Shown here: one piece after another, positions 1 to 8,442 of the stretch
Position numbering within the stretch: the stretch's first letter is position 1
Layout: the number at the start of each line of letters is the position of its first letter
From: Clostridium sp. AN503
GTDB taxonomy: Bacteria > Bacillota > Clostridia > Lachnospirales > Lachnospiraceae
Length of the DNA: 64,000 nucleotides
Assembly: GCF_040719375.1 (NCBI RefSeq)
Contig: NZ_JBFDTP010000001.1
Location: 992,001-1,056,000, forward strand
Direction: 5' to 3'
Position numbers and translations under genes: made by a program
Notes under the pieces: generated by a model
Told to the model about the DNA's origin: nothing
Database searches by the model: none
What the model saw: the letters and a program-made list of their open reading frames with translations, nothing else

Positions 1-935
1 CCGGTTTCCAGATAGTTGTGAATGAAATCAACCGCAATTGCAGCTAATTGAGGAACCGGAACACTGACTGTGGACAGAGGCGGTGTCACAAAGTTCGCCA
101 TAATGCAGTCATCGTATCCGAATACGGAAATGTGATTGGGAATCCGCAGTCCCAGGATATAGCAGGCACGGTAAATACTAAATGCAGTCATGTCATTACA
201 GGCAAAAATGGCCTCTGGGCGATCTGGTTTTTGGAGGAGCTGAATGATGCGGCCCGGAGTGGCACCCATGTCTTCTGGGTTGATATCAAACAGCATATTG
301 TCGGGATTGCAGGTCAGGTTGTGCTCGCTTAGCGCTTTTACCATACCGTCATAGCGTTCTCGATAAGTAGCGTTGTCAAAATTCTGGAAAATCCCACCGA
401 TTTGTTTATGCCCCAGTTTGATCATGTAATTGACGGCATCGTAAGCCGCTTTTTTATTGTCCAGAGAGAGGCAGTGCTCCATATCATCCTCAAAAGAACG
501 GTTGAGATAAACATAGGGAATGTTATAGTCTGCAAGCTTCATAATGTGGGTATGTTCGCCGGTAGCAGAAGCGATAAGGACGCCAGCAATATCCATTCCA
601 ATCAGATTGTTGATAATCTGCCTTTCTTTTTCCAGGCAGTTTTCTGTGTTGCTCAGATAAATGATATAGCCTTTTTCTGACGCGCAAGCTTCCAGATAGG
701 CTTCCAGCTTCGTATAATAAATATTGGTCAGTGACGGCAAAATCAGCGCAAGTGTCTGACGACGTCCGGTTTTTAAATTGACGGCCAGAGTATTGGGACG
801 GTATCCCAGTTCGTCCACAGCCTGAAGAACCTTTTTTCGGGTTTCTTCTTTTAGATAGCCTTTGCCGGAGAGGGCGCGTGAAACTGTGCACACGGAATAG
901 CCGGATTTTTTTGCTACGTCTTTGATTGTCACCAT
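1..935 (-). CDS. LacI-family transcriptional regulator (C-terminus beyond window edge)
   Basis: DNA-binding repressor of the LacI/GalR family. Translated from the ATG at 935, the protein begins MVTIKDVAKKSGYSVCTVSR, the classic LacI helix-turn-helix, followed by the hinge region and a periplasmic-binding-protein-like sensor domain. The sensor ends near the window edge with GYDDCIMANFVTPPLSTV, which is typical of the effector domain of the family. AGGAGG lies about 10 bases upstream of the ATG. The frame stays open to base 1, so perhaps 20-30 residues are missing. It is divergent from the TRAP operon, whose promoter carries two LacI-like palindromes. I therefore infer that it represses that operon and responds to the transported organic acid or sugar acid. 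The effector is unknown. Confidence 0.93.
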   Translation of the reverse strand, partial: MVTIKDVAKKSGYSVCTVSRALSGKGYLKEETRKKVLQAVDELGYRPNTLAVNLKTGRRQTLALILPSLTNIYYTKLEAYLEACASEKGYIIYLSNTENCLEKERQIINNLIGMDIAGVLIASATGEHTHIMKLADYNIPYVYLNRSFEDDMEHCLSLDNKKAAYDAVNYMIKLGHKQIGGIFQNFDNATYRERYDGMVKALSEHNLTCNPDNMLFDINPEDMGATPGRIIQLLQKPDRPEAIFACNDMTAFSIYRACYILGLRIPNHISVFGYDDCIMANFVTPPLSTVSVPVPQLAAIAVDFIHNYLET

Positions 936-984
936 GTGTTAGTTCACCTCCTCTGAATTGGTCTGCTGACAGGCATACATAAAT

Positions 985-1013
985 ATTGTAAAGGTTTCTT
1001 GAAATATTGTCAA
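985..1013 (-). promoter_or_regulatory. Predicted promoter of the LacI-type regulator
   Basis: Read on the minus strand: TTGACA (1008-1013), a 17-base spacer, then TACAAT (985-990). It lies about 50 bases upstream of the regulator's start codon. Near-consensus sigma-A promoter. Confidence 0.7.
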
Positions 1014-1116
1014 AATGAAAACAAAAAAAATATAAAAAAGTTTTAAAAATATGACATTGTGAAGAATGCATAAAAAAATAGTAAAAAAACTGTTAAAGAT
1101 TTCTGGTAAAAAGTGC

Positions 1117-1145
1117 TTGATGAAAAATATGTAAACGTTTATACT
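1117..1145 (+). promoter_or_regulatory. Predicted promoter of the TRAP transporter operon
   Basis: TTGATG (1117-1122), 17-base spacer, TATACT (1140-1145). A LacI-like palindrome fills the end of the spacer and overlaps the -10 box, so a bound repressor would block polymerase. Confidence 0.7.
1132..1141. promoter_or_regulatory. LacI-type operator O1
   Basis: Perfect 10-bp palindrome TAAACGTTTA with the central CG typical of LacI/CcpA-family operators. It overlaps the -10 element of the TRAP promoter. Confidence 0.65.
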
Positions 1146-1161
1146 TATTAAAGTAAATATA

Positions 1162-1171
1162 TAAACGTTTA
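1162..1171. promoter_or_regulatory. LacI-type operator O2
   Basis: Second exact copy of TAAACGTTTA, exactly 30 bp (about three helical turns) from the first and just downstream of the expected transcription start. The pair suggests cooperative binding on one DNA face. Confidence 0.62.
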
Positions 1172-1219
1172 GCGAATGTAAAAAATCGCTAATCACCTGA
1201 AAAGGGAAAGGGGATAACT

Positions 1220-2287
1220 ATGAAAAAAAGAGTATTAGTAGCAAGCGTTTTGACTGTTGCCATGATAGCGATGACAGCATGCAGCGGAATGCCGGGAATG
1301 GGCAACGCACAGCCGGCGGCAACACAGGCGCAGAGTGGAGGCAGCGATAGCGGTGATACAGCCGCAAGTGACGACAAGGTGTACGAATTAAAGATTTCCA
1401 CTTCTCAGACAGAGCAGGCATTGATCACCAGAAACTATCAGAAGCTGGCAGATGAGTTGAATGAAAAGTCCGGAGGAAGATTAAAAGTTACTGTATTCCC
1501 GTCCGGGCAGCTGGGAAGTGACGAAGATGTGCTTGAGCAGGCAATTCAGGGGGCAAATGTAGCTGTTAATACGGATGCTTCCCGTATGGGGCAGTATGTA
1601 AAGGATTTCTCTATTTTGATGATGGGTTATTTTGCAGATAATTATGACGAGTGCTATAAAGTGACACAAACTGATACTTTTAAAGGATGGACGGACACCT
1701 TGTCACAGGATCACGGGATCAAGATTTTGTCCTTTACATTTTATGACGGTCCTCGCCATTTCATGACGAATAAGCCAATTAACACTCCTGATGACTTAAA
1801 AGGATTGAGAATTCGTACGATCGGTCAGGAGGTATGTACCGAGACCATACAGGCTATGGGAGCAACTCCGATCTCTATGTCCTGGGGAGAGGTTTACAAT
1901 GGAATTCAGTCCAAAGCACTGGAGGGATGTGAGGCACAGAACACTTCTACTTATCCATCCAGATTGTACGAAGTAACCAAGTATCAGTCTAAGACCGCGC
2001 ATTTCCAGTTGATGCAGGGATTGATTTGTGGTCAGAGCTGGTTTGACAGCCTGCCGGAAGATCTGCAGACACTGTTGGTTGAGACCGCGATTGAAGTCGG
2101 TCAGGAGACAGCAGCTGATGTTATGACTGAGGCAGACGAGGCAGAAAAAGCTATGGTTGAGGGAGGAATGACAGTAGTTGAGCCAGATGTGGCTCCGTTT
2201 AAGGCAGCTGTTGATCCTGTGTATGATAAGCTTGGCTATGCAGAGTTGAGGGAGCAGCTGTATAAGGAGATTGGAAAAATAAATTAG
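1220..2287 (+). CDS. dctP: TRAP transporter substrate-binding lipoprotein (DctP family)
   Basis: Extracytoplasmic solute receptor of a tripartite ATP-independent periplasmic (TRAP) transporter. In Gram-positives it is lipid-anchored outside the membrane. The N-terminus is a lipoprotein signal with lipobox MTAC and acceptor Cys21. A low-complexity Ser/Gly/Ala linker follows, then a DctP fold of about 310 residues containing LKISTSQTEQA, LKGLRIRTIG (substrate-carboxylate arginine region) and EGCEAQNTSTYPSRLYEV. The length of 355 residues is normal for the family. It is the first gene of an operon with the small and large permeases, under a promoter with LacI-type operators. TRAP systems usually carry organic acids or sugar acids. 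The actual ligand cannot be read from the sequence. Confidence 0.92.
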   Translation: MKKRVLVASVLTVAMIAMTACSGMPGMGNAQPAATQAQSGGSDSGDTAASDDKVYELKISTSQTEQALITRNYQKLADELNEKSGGRLKVTVFPSGQLGSDEDVLEQAIQGANVAVNTDASRMGQYVKDFSILMMGYFADNYDECYKVTQTDTFKGWTDTLSQDHGIKILSFTFYDGPRHFMTNKPINTPDDLKGLRIRTIGQEVCTETIQAMGATPISMSWGEVYNGIQSKALEGCEAQNTSTYPSRLYEVTKYQSKTAHFQLMQGLICGQSWFDSLPEDLQTLLVETAIEVGQETAADVMTEADEAEKAMVEGGMTVVEPDVAPFKAAVDPVYDKLGYAELREQLYKEIGKIN

Positions 2288-2339
2288 TGTTGAGTTTTGA
2301 TCCTGAGATAAGTTTGCAATGTAGAGAGGAAGCTTTAAG

Positions 2340-2828
2340 ATGAAGAAAATATCTGCTGTAATTTTGAAGACAGAGGAGCTTCTGGCTGGTGCAATGTTGT
2401 GCATGATTGCAGTTCTGGTGTTCTGGTCCGCAGTGGCCAGAACAATTGGAATGCCGGTGAACTGGGCACAGGACGTTTCATTGCTGGCATTTGGATGGCT
2501 GACATTTATTGGCTCGGACATCATCATCAAGAGCGGAAGTTTGATCCGCATTGATATGTTGACCAATAAGTTCCCAAAGCTGGTTCAGAAAGCGCTGATG
2601 CTTGTATTTGATTTCTTTATGCTGTTGTTTTTGCTGATCCTGATTGTTTACGGATTTTTACTGGTATCCCAGAGTTGGAACCGTACATTTAATACATTGA
2701 AAATGAGTTATGCATGGTGTACTCTTGCTGTACCGGTGGGATCGCTGCTCATGTTCTTCAGTATGATCGGAAAATTAATCGGTGATATCAAACGACCGGT
2801 AAAAGAATGGGGGGTTAATGAATGTTAA
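2340..2828 (+). CDS. dctQ: TRAP transporter small permease (DctQ family)
   Basis: Small membrane subunit (162 residues) of the TRAP transporter. It has four hydrophobic segments (about residues 12-35, 45-65, 85-110 and 125-148) and the conserved NWAQDVSLLAFGWLTFIG region of DctQ proteins. It couples the binding protein to the large permease. It follows dctP after a 52-base gap and overlaps the start of the large permease by 7 bases, which points to translational coupling. There is no sign of damage. Confidence 0.9.
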   Translation: MKKISAVILKTEELLAGAMLCMIAVLVFWSAVARTIGMPVNWAQDVSLLAFGWLTFIGSDIIIKSGSLIRIDMLTNKFPKLVQKALMLVFDFFMLLFLLILIVYGFLLVSQSWNRTFNTLKMSYAWCTLAVPVGSLLMFFSMIGKLIGDIKRPVKEWGVNEC

Positions 2829-4105
2829 ATGCAGTTGGATTTTTCCTGATTCTCCTGTTTTTGGGTATGCCGGTGGCTTTTGCGATTGCGGTGTCAGGTT
2901 TTGCATTTTTTCTGATGCGACCGGAGATCCCATGGACGATTTTGGTACAGAAGTCTTTGTCTACTACTCAGTCTTTCACGATGCTGGCAATCCCGCTGTT
3001 TATTTTTGCGGGAAATCTGATGAATAATACCGGCATCACATCTCGCCTGGTAAAGTTGGCAAATGTGTTAACTGGTCATATGTATGGTTCTATTGGACAG
3101 GTTTCTGTTGTACTGTCAACTCTTATGGGGGGCGTATCAGGGTCTGCGGTTGCTGATGCGGCAATGGAATGCCGTATTCTGGGACCAGAGATGACAAAGC
3201 GTGGCTATGCTCCGGGGTGGGCTGCGGCAATTAACTGCTTGTCCGGTCTGATCGTGGCTACGATCCCACCATCTATGGGGTTGATTCTTTATGGTACTGT
3301 AGGAGAAGTTTCGATTGGCCGTCTGTTTGTGGCAGGCTTTTTGCCGGGTATTATCATGTGTGTTTTTATGATGATCGCGACCTCCTGGTCTGCTCGTCAT
3401 TTTGGATACAAGCCGGATCACGACAAACCATCACCGCCAGGTGTGATTCTTAAATCTTGCATTGAGAGTATCTGGGCCTTGCTGTTTCCAATTCTTTTGA
3501 TTGTGCTGATCAGGTTTGGGGTTATGACCCCCTCTGAGTCCGGCGCATTTGCAGTGTTCTATGCGTTGTTTGTGGGATTGTTTATTTATAAGGAACTGGA
3601 CTTGGAAAAGTTTAAAAAGTGTATTGTAGACAGTGTAAAGGACTTGTCTGTTATCACCATGATTTTGGCCTTCTCTGGAATATTTAGTTATGGCGTTGTA
3701 TTTGACCAGCTTCCTAAGACCTTGACTACCATGCTTGTAGGTCTGACCAGCAACAAGTACATATTACTTTTGTTAATCCTGATCATGCTGACTGTGTTTG
3801 GTATGTTTATGGAAACAACGGTTATCACTCTGATTGTGACACCGATCTTGATTCCGATCATTACGAAATATGGAATTGATCCGGTACATTTTGGTATTAT
3901 CATGATGACCATTGTCACTATGGGATGTTCTACACCGCCGGTTGGGGTGGCGCTTTATACCTGCTCGAATATTATGGACTGTTCTGTACAGGATACGACC
4001 AAATATTCCGTACCATTATTTATCGCAATTTTGGCTACGTTGGCAATCTGTATTTTCTTCCCACAGTTGGTGCTGTTTTTGCCGAATATGATTTACGGCG
4101 GTTGA
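2822..4105 (+). CDS. dctM: TRAP transporter large permease (DctM family)
   Basis: Ion-driven large permease (427 residues, about 12 hydrophobic segments) that moves the substrate across the membrane. Family signatures include GMPVAFAIAVSG near the N-terminus, MGGVSGSAVADAAMECRILGP in the first half and a C-terminal region with MGCSTPPVGVALYTCSNI. The start overlaps the small permease gene. A strong terminator follows 35 bases after the stop and closes this three-gene operon. Confidence 0.93.
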   Translation: MLNAVGFFLILLFLGMPVAFAIAVSGFAFFLMRPEIPWTILVQKSLSTTQSFTMLAIPLFIFAGNLMNNTGITSRLVKLANVLTGHMYGSIGQVSVVLSTLMGGVSGSAVADAAMECRILGPEMTKRGYAPGWAAAINCLSGLIVATIPPSMGLILYGTVGEVSIGRLFVAGFLPGIIMCVFMMIATSWSARHFGYKPDHDKPSPPGVILKSCIESIWALLFPILLIVLIRFGVMTPSESGAFAVFYALFVGLFIYKELDLEKFKKCIVDSVKDLSVITMILAFSGIFSYGVVFDQLPKTLTTMLVGLTSNKYILLLLILIMLTVFGMFMETTVITLIVTPILIPIITKYGIDPVHFGIIMMTIVTMGCSTPPVGVALYTCSNIMDCSVQDTTKYSVPLFIAILATLAICIFFPQLVLFLPNMIYGG

Positions 4106-4139
4106 TTTGATTGACAGTTATATAAAATTTATAAGGCAG

Positions 4140-4185
4140 GCGGGTTTTGTCGAGAAATTCTTCTTGACAAAACCCGCTTCTCTAT
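4140..4185 (+). terminator. Rho-independent terminator after the TRAP operon
   Basis: Perfect 12-bp stem (4140-4151 with 4166-4177, core GGGTTTTGTC/GACAAAACCC), 14-base loop, followed by a short T-rich stretch. The 3' arm also contains the -35 box of the next promoter. Confidence 0.8.
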
Positions 4186-4191
4186 TATAGA
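4164..4191 (+). promoter_or_regulatory. Predicted promoter of the fatty-acid synthesis operon
   Basis: TTGACA (4164-4169), 16-base spacer, TATAGA (4186-4191). The -35 box is built from the 3' arm of the upstream terminator. The expected start is near 4198, just before the FabT-like palindrome. Confidence 0.6.
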
Positions 4192-4205
4192 ATACAAATA
4201 AATAC

Positions 4206-4236
4206 TTTGAATATCAAAACATTTGAGTTTAAAACT
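4206..4236. promoter_or_regulatory. FabT-like operator upstream of fabH
   Basis: TTTGA-ATA-TCAAA (4206-4218) is a perfect interrupted palindrome. It matches the known FabT recognition pattern TTTGA-NNN-TCAAA of lactic acid bacteria. A second palindrome, AGTTT-A-AAACT, follows at 4226-4236. Both lie just downstream of the predicted start of the fab operon, where a bound repressor would act as a roadblock. A FabT-like MarR protein is encoded at 16567-17010. Confidence 0.68.
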
Positions 4237-4282
4237 AATTTCAGAATAAATCTCAACATTAACAGAAAACGGGTAGGAAAGC

Positions 4283-5248
4283 ATGACAAGCAGAATTATT
4301 GGAACCGGTTCTTATGCGCCGGATCAGGTTGTTACGAATGATGATTTGGCTAAGATAGTGGAGACCAGTGATGAGTGGATCCAAAGCAGGACCGGGATAC
4401 GTGAGAGAAGGATCGCTGCGGCGGATGAGGGTACCAGCGCAATGGCAGTGAGGGCCGCAGAGCGGGCGATCCAGGATGCAGGAATAAAACCGGAGGAATT
4501 GGACATCATCCTGCTGGCGACCTCCTCACCGGACTACTGCTTCCCCAATGGGGCCTGTGAGGTGCAGGCGGCCATCGGGGCGGTGAATGCTGCGGCGTTT
4601 GATATCAGCGCGGCATGTACCGGCTTCGTGTTTGCACTGAGCACGGCCCAGGCGTTCATCCAGGCGGGCATCTATAAGACCGGGCTGGTGATCGGCGCGG
4701 ACTGTTTGAGCAAGCTCACCGACTGGAGCGACCGGGGCACCTGCGTGCTGTTCGGAGACGGCGCGGGCGCGGCTGTGGTGCGGGCGGAGGAAACCGGCGT
4801 GATCCGCAGCATCATGCATTCAGACGGAGTAAAGGGTCCGGTGTTGTCCTGTGTAGCCAGGTCGGAAGGCAACTTCCTAAGCGGCAAGAAGCCGGAGCTT
4901 GGATATATGTACATGGACGGTCAGGAAGTGTTCAAGTTTGCAGTCAAGAGGGTGCCGGAGTGCATCAATCAGATACTTACACAAACCGGGACTGATATCG
5001 AGGACATCAAATATTTTGTCCTGCATCAGGCGAACTTCCGAATCTTTGAGTCCATGGCCAAGCGGCTGAAGCAGCCCATGGAAAAGTTTCCGATGAACAT
5101 CGACCGCTACGGTAATACTTCCGGCGCATCGGTGCCGATCATGCTGGACGAGCTGAACCGGGAAGGGAAGCTTAAAAAAGGCGACAAGATCATCCTGTCA
5201 GGCTTTGGCGGCGGGCTGACCTGGGGAGCGATCCTGTTAGAGTGGTGA
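4283..5248 (+). CDS. fabH: 3-oxoacyl-[ACP] synthase III (KAS III)
   Basis: Starts fatty-acid synthesis by condensing acetyl-CoA or a branched acyl-CoA with malonyl-ACP. The full-length protein has 321 residues. It shows the family N-terminus SRIIGTGSYAPDQVVTNDDL, nucleophile Cys112 in SAACTGF, His248 in LHQAN, and Asn278 in RYGNTSGAS, which completes the Cys-His-Asn triad. A GGGLTWGA motif closes the C-terminus. It is the first gene of the fab operon. About 200 bases separate it from acpP. That gap contains no gene, but has a small CCTTCG/CGAAGG hairpin near 5379-5392 without a T-run. Confidence 0.97.
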   Translation: MTSRIIGTGSYAPDQVVTNDDLAKIVETSDEWIQSRTGIRERRIAAADEGTSAMAVRAAERAIQDAGIKPEELDIILLATSSPDYCFPNGACEVQAAIGAVNAAAFDISAACTGFVFALSTAQAFIQAGIYKTGLVIGADCLSKLTDWSDRGTCVLFGDGAGAAVVRAEETGVIRSIMHSDGVKGPVLSCVARSEGNFLSGKKPELGYMYMDGQEVFKFAVKRVPECINQILTQTGTDIEDIKYFVLHQANFRIFESMAKRLKQPMEKFPMNIDRYGNTSGASVPIMLDELNREGKLKKGDKIILSGFGGGLTWGAILLEW

Positions 5249-5456
5249 TGTGCCGCCAGACGGGGAGTTGGAAATAGCTGATGGCCAGAGCACAGAACAG
5301 CCGCAGCATCCAGATCGCTGAGCGGCAACCGCGCCGCATAAAAATCACGGTAGTTAAGAGCGACAGTCAAGACAGAAGCCTTCGGGCGAAGGTAAGGCTA
5401 TCCTCTCTATAAAATATAAAAAATAAAACATTTTAAATTAAAAGGAGAACAAAAAC

Positions 5457-5690
5457 ATGTTAGAGAAAATGAAAGAGATCATTGCAGACCAGTTAAGCGT
5501 AGACGCTGATACCATTACCGAGGCTTCTTCCTTCAAAGAAGATCTGGGCGCGGATTCCCTGGACTTATTCGAGCTGGTTATGGCGCTTGAGGATGAGTAT
5601 TCTGTTGAGATCCCGTCTGACGACCTGCAGAACCTGCTGACTGTTGGCGATGTAATGAACTACTTGAAGGAAAAAGGTGTAGAGGCTTAA
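5457..5690 (+). CDS. acpP: Acyl carrier protein
   Basis: Acidic carrier (77 residues) holding growing acyl chains on a 4'-phosphopantetheine arm. The attachment serine lies in GADSLDLFELVMALE, the canonical DSL motif at the start of helix II. It is followed by the usual acidic recognition helix EDEYSVEIPSDDL. A strong AAGGAG site lies about 10 bases upstream of the ATG. It sits between fabH and fabK, the conventional position in Firmicute fab operons. Confidence 0.97.
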   Translation: MLEKMKEIIADQLSVDADTITEASSFKEDLGADSLDLFELVMALEDEYSVEIPSDDLQNLLTVGDVMNYLKEKGVEA

Positions 5691-5766
5691 TGCCCTGCAC
5701 CTTCCTTTTGAAAAAGGGCACAGACCCTGACTTAGACTGATTTTGAGAGGCTGTTGGAGGAACCAA

Positions 5767-6693
5767 ATGAAGACAAGAATTACGGAACTGTTAGGAATTG
5801 AATATCCGATCATACAGGGCGGAATGGCCTGGGTGGCAGAGAACCATCTGGCAGCAGCCGTATCGGAAGCAGGCGGACTGGGACTGATCGGCGGTGCGAA
5901 CGCACCGGCAGAGGTCATCCGCGATTACATAAGAAAAGTAAAAGAAGTGACGGATAAGCCGTTTGGCGTGAACGTCATGCTGATGAGCCCCCATGCAGAT
6001 GAAGTTGCAAAGGTGGTTGTGGAGGAAGGCGTGAAGGTGGTCACCACCGGAGCCGGAAACCCGGAGAAATATATGGATATGTGGAAAGCCGCTGGAATCA
6101 AGGTGATCCCGGTAGTGGCTTCCGTGGCGCTGGCTAAGAGAATGGAGCGGTACGGCGCAGATGCAGTTGTGGCGGAGGGAACCGAGTCCGGTGGACATAT
6201 CGGCGAGGCGACCACCATGACCCTGGTACCGCAGGTGGTGGATGCAGTGTCCATCCCGGTGATTGCAGCAGGTGGCATCGGCGACGGCAGAGGCATTGCA
6301 GCGGCATTTATGCTGGGCGCAGAGGCAGTCCAGATGGGAACCCGTTTCCTGCTGGCAAAAGAATGTATCGTGCATCAGAACTATAAAGACCGCGTGATCA
6401 AAGCGAAGGATATCGATTCTGCTGTGACCGGCAGAAGCCATGGACATCCGGTGCGCTGCCTGCGGAACCAGATGACCAGAGAGTATGTCAAGCTGGAGAA
6501 CGAAGGCAAGAGCTTTGAAGAACTGGAATATTTGACCCTGGGCGCCCTGCGCAATGCAGTGATGGACGGCGACGTGGTAAACGGCACCGTGATGGCGGGC
6601 CAGATCGCAGGTATGGTGAACAAAGAGCAGACCTGCAAGGAAATGATTGTGGAAATGATGGACCAGGCGGAGACGCTGCTGGGCAGGAAATAA
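5767..6693 (+). CDS. fabK: Enoyl-[ACP] reductase II (FMN-dependent)
   Basis: Flavoprotein performing the last reduction of each elongation cycle, an alternative to FabI. The protein has about 308 residues with the 2-nitropropane-dioxygenase-like TIM barrel. Motifs are IIQGGMAWV at the N-terminus, the catalytic-region ESGGHIGEATTMTLVPQV, and the phosphate-binding VIAAGGIGDGRG and GAEAVQMGTRFL. I chose the ATG at 5767 because TTGGAGG lies 6 bases upstream and the family begins M(K)TRIxELLGI. An in-frame TTG at 5743 lacks a good site. No fabI is present, so this is probably the operative enoyl reductase here. Confidence 0.95.
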   Translation: MKTRITELLGIEYPIIQGGMAWVAENHLAAAVSEAGGLGLIGGANAPAEVIRDYIRKVKEVTDKPFGVNVMLMSPHADEVAKVVVEEGVKVVTTGAGNPEKYMDMWKAAGIKVIPVVASVALAKRMERYGADAVVAEGTESGGHIGEATTMTLVPQVVDAVSIPVIAAGGIGDGRGIAAAFMLGAEAVQMGTRFLLAKECIVHQNYKDRVIKAKDIDSAVTGRSHGHPVRCLRNQMTREYVKLENEGKSFEELEYLTLGALRNAVMDGDVVNGTVMAGQIAGMVNKEQTCKEMIVEMMDQAETLLGRK

Positions 6694-6714
6694 GAACAAA
6701 GGAGCATAAGAGTG

Positions 6715-7638
6715 ATGAGCAAGATCGCATTTATTTACCCGGGACAGGGAGCACAGGTCTGCGGCATGGGACAGGAGTTCTATGAGCAGACGGAGATTGG
6801 GAAGCAGGTCTTTGACCTGGCGAGTGAGATTCTGGGATTTTCCATGCCGGAGCTGTGCTTTACGGAAAATGACAGGCTGGATATTACCGAGTACACGCAG
6901 GCGGCTATGGTGACCGTCAGCATTGCCATGACAAAGGTGCTGGAAGATAAGGGCATCCGGCCGGATGTGGCTGCGGGCTTAAGCCTGGGTGAATATTGCG
7001 CACTCTATGCTGCCGGAGTGATGACGGAAAAAGACGCCATCGCGACCGTGAGACAGAGAGGGATCCTGATGCAGGAGGCCGTTCCGGCAGGACAGGGCGG
7101 CATGGCTGCGATCCTCGCCATGGACGCGGCTGCGATCGAGGAAGTGATCGCGGACATCGACGGCGTGCAGATCGCAAACTATAACTGTCCGGGGCAGATC
7201 GTGATCTCCGGGAAAAAAGAGGCGGTTGAGACTGCCTGTGAGAAGTTAAAGGAAGCCGGAGCAAAGCGCACGGTGATGTTAAATGTAAGCGGCCCATTCC
7301 ACTCCCGGATGCTGACCGGGGCTGGTGAGAAATTGGGCGAGGTATTAAAAAATGTAGAGGTCCACACCCCTGTGATCCCTTATGTGGCAAATGTCACCGC
7401 CGCATATGTGACAGACGCAGACGAGGTGAAACCGCTTTTGGAGAAACAGGTTTCATCCTCCGTGAGATGGCAGCAGAGCGTGGAAGCGATGCTGGCAGAC
7501 GGAGTGGATACCTTTATCGAGATCGGGCCGGGCAAGACCCTGGCAGGATTTATGAAGAAGATAGACAGGACCGCAAAGGTTCTTAACATAGAGAAGCTGG
7601 AAGACGTAGATAAGGTTGTGGAAGCGCTGAACGCATAA
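6715..7638 (+). CDS. fabD: Malonyl-CoA:ACP transacylase
   Basis: Loads malonyl groups from malonyl-CoA onto ACP. It starts MSKIAFIYPGQGAQVCGMG, has the nucleophile serine in GLSLGEYCAL (about residue 90), the active-site histidine in GPFHSRM (about residue 203) and the C-terminal VDTFIEIGPGKTLAGF. The length of about 307 residues is normal. A GTG one codon upstream (6712) is an alternative start, and GGAG lies at 6701-6704. It is tightly packed between fabK and fabG. Confidence 0.96.
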   Translation: MSKIAFIYPGQGAQVCGMGQEFYEQTEIGKQVFDLASEILGFSMPELCFTENDRLDITEYTQAAMVTVSIAMTKVLEDKGIRPDVAAGLSLGEYCALYAAGVMTEKDAIATVRQRGILMQEAVPAGQGGMAAILAMDAAAIEEVIADIDGVQIANYNCPGQIVISGKKEAVETACEKLKEAGAKRTVMLNVSGPFHSRMLTGAGEKLGEVLKNVEVHTPVIPYVANVTAAYVTDADEVKPLLEKQVSSSVRWQQSVEAMLADGVDTFIEIGPGKTLAGFMKKIDRTAKVLNIEKLEDVDKVVEALNA

Positions 7639-7674
7639 GCTTGAGGAGCGCACCGAAATATGGAGGAATAACAG

Positions 7675-8418
7675 ATGTTGACAGATAAAATCGCAGTAGT
7701 GACCGGCGCCAGCCGGGGAATCGGCAGAGAGGTAGCCAAAACTCTCGCCGCAAAAGGCGCGACCGTGATCGTAAACTATAACGGTTCCGCCGCAAAGGCG
7801 GAGGAAGTGGTAAACGAGATCAAAGCGGCAGGCGGAAATGCGGAGGCCGTTCAGTGCAACGTGGCTGAGTTTGAAAAAGCGGCGGAGCTGATGGAGTACG
7901 TGGTAAAACAGTACGGCCGCGTGGATATCCTGGTGAACAACGCCGGGATCACCCGTGACAACCTACTGATGAAGATGAGCGAGGAGGATTTTGACGCAGT
8001 CATAAACACTAACTTAAAAGGCGCATTTAACTGCATCAAGCACATTTCCCGCCAGATGTTAAAGCAGAGATCCGGCAGGATCATCAACATGGCGTCAGTG
8101 GTAGGCGTGATGGGCAATGCAGGCCAGGCCAACTATGCGGCGTCCAAGGCCGGGCTGATCGGCATGACCAAGAGCGTGGCAAGAGAGCTTGCCAGCCGTG
8201 GGATCACCTGCAACGCGGTGGCGCCGGGCTTTATCGTGACCGAGATGACCGACGTATTATCCGACGCAGTAAAAGAAGCCATGACAGCCCAGATCCCGTT
8301 AAAGCGGTTCGGAGCGACGCAGGACATCGCAAATGCAGTAGCATTTTTAGCGTCAGAAGAAGCAGCATACATCACCGGCCAGGTCCTCTGCGTAGACGGT
8401 GGGATGACCATGTATTAA
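7675..8418 (+). CDS. fabG: 3-oxoacyl-[ACP] reductase
   Basis: NADPH-dependent short-chain dehydrogenase reducing 3-oxoacyl-ACP. The Rossmann motif TGASRGIGREVA lies near the N-terminus, NNAGITRD at about residue 88, and the catalytic Ser141-Tyr154-Lys158 in NMASVVG and NYAASKAG. The C-terminus is GQVLCVDGGMTMY. At 247 residues it has the standard length. GGAGG lies about 10 bases upstream of the ATG. Confidence 0.97.
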   Translation: MLTDKIAVVTGASRGIGREVAKTLAAKGATVIVNYNGSAAKAEEVVNEIKAAGGNAEAVQCNVAEFEKAAELMEYVVKQYGRVDILVNNAGITRDNLLMKMSEEDFDAVINTNLKGAFNCIKHISRQMLKQRSGRIINMASVVGVMGNAGQANYAASKAGLIGMTKSVARELASRGITCNAVAPGFIVTEMTDVLSDAVKEAMTAQIPLKRFGATQDIANAVAFLASEEAAYITGQVLCVDGGMTMY

Positions 8419-8442
8419 TAACGATTAAAAAGGAGAAAAACC

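Noticed and set aside
939..1196. 85-residue minus-strand open frame in the LacI-TRAP gap
   Set aside because: Phe/Ile-rich translation of AT-rich promoter DNA. It overlaps both promoters and the operators.
1796..2566. 256-residue minus-strand open frame
   Set aside because: It lies antisense to dctP and dctQ, has no recognisable domain, and its coding pattern belongs to the plus strand.
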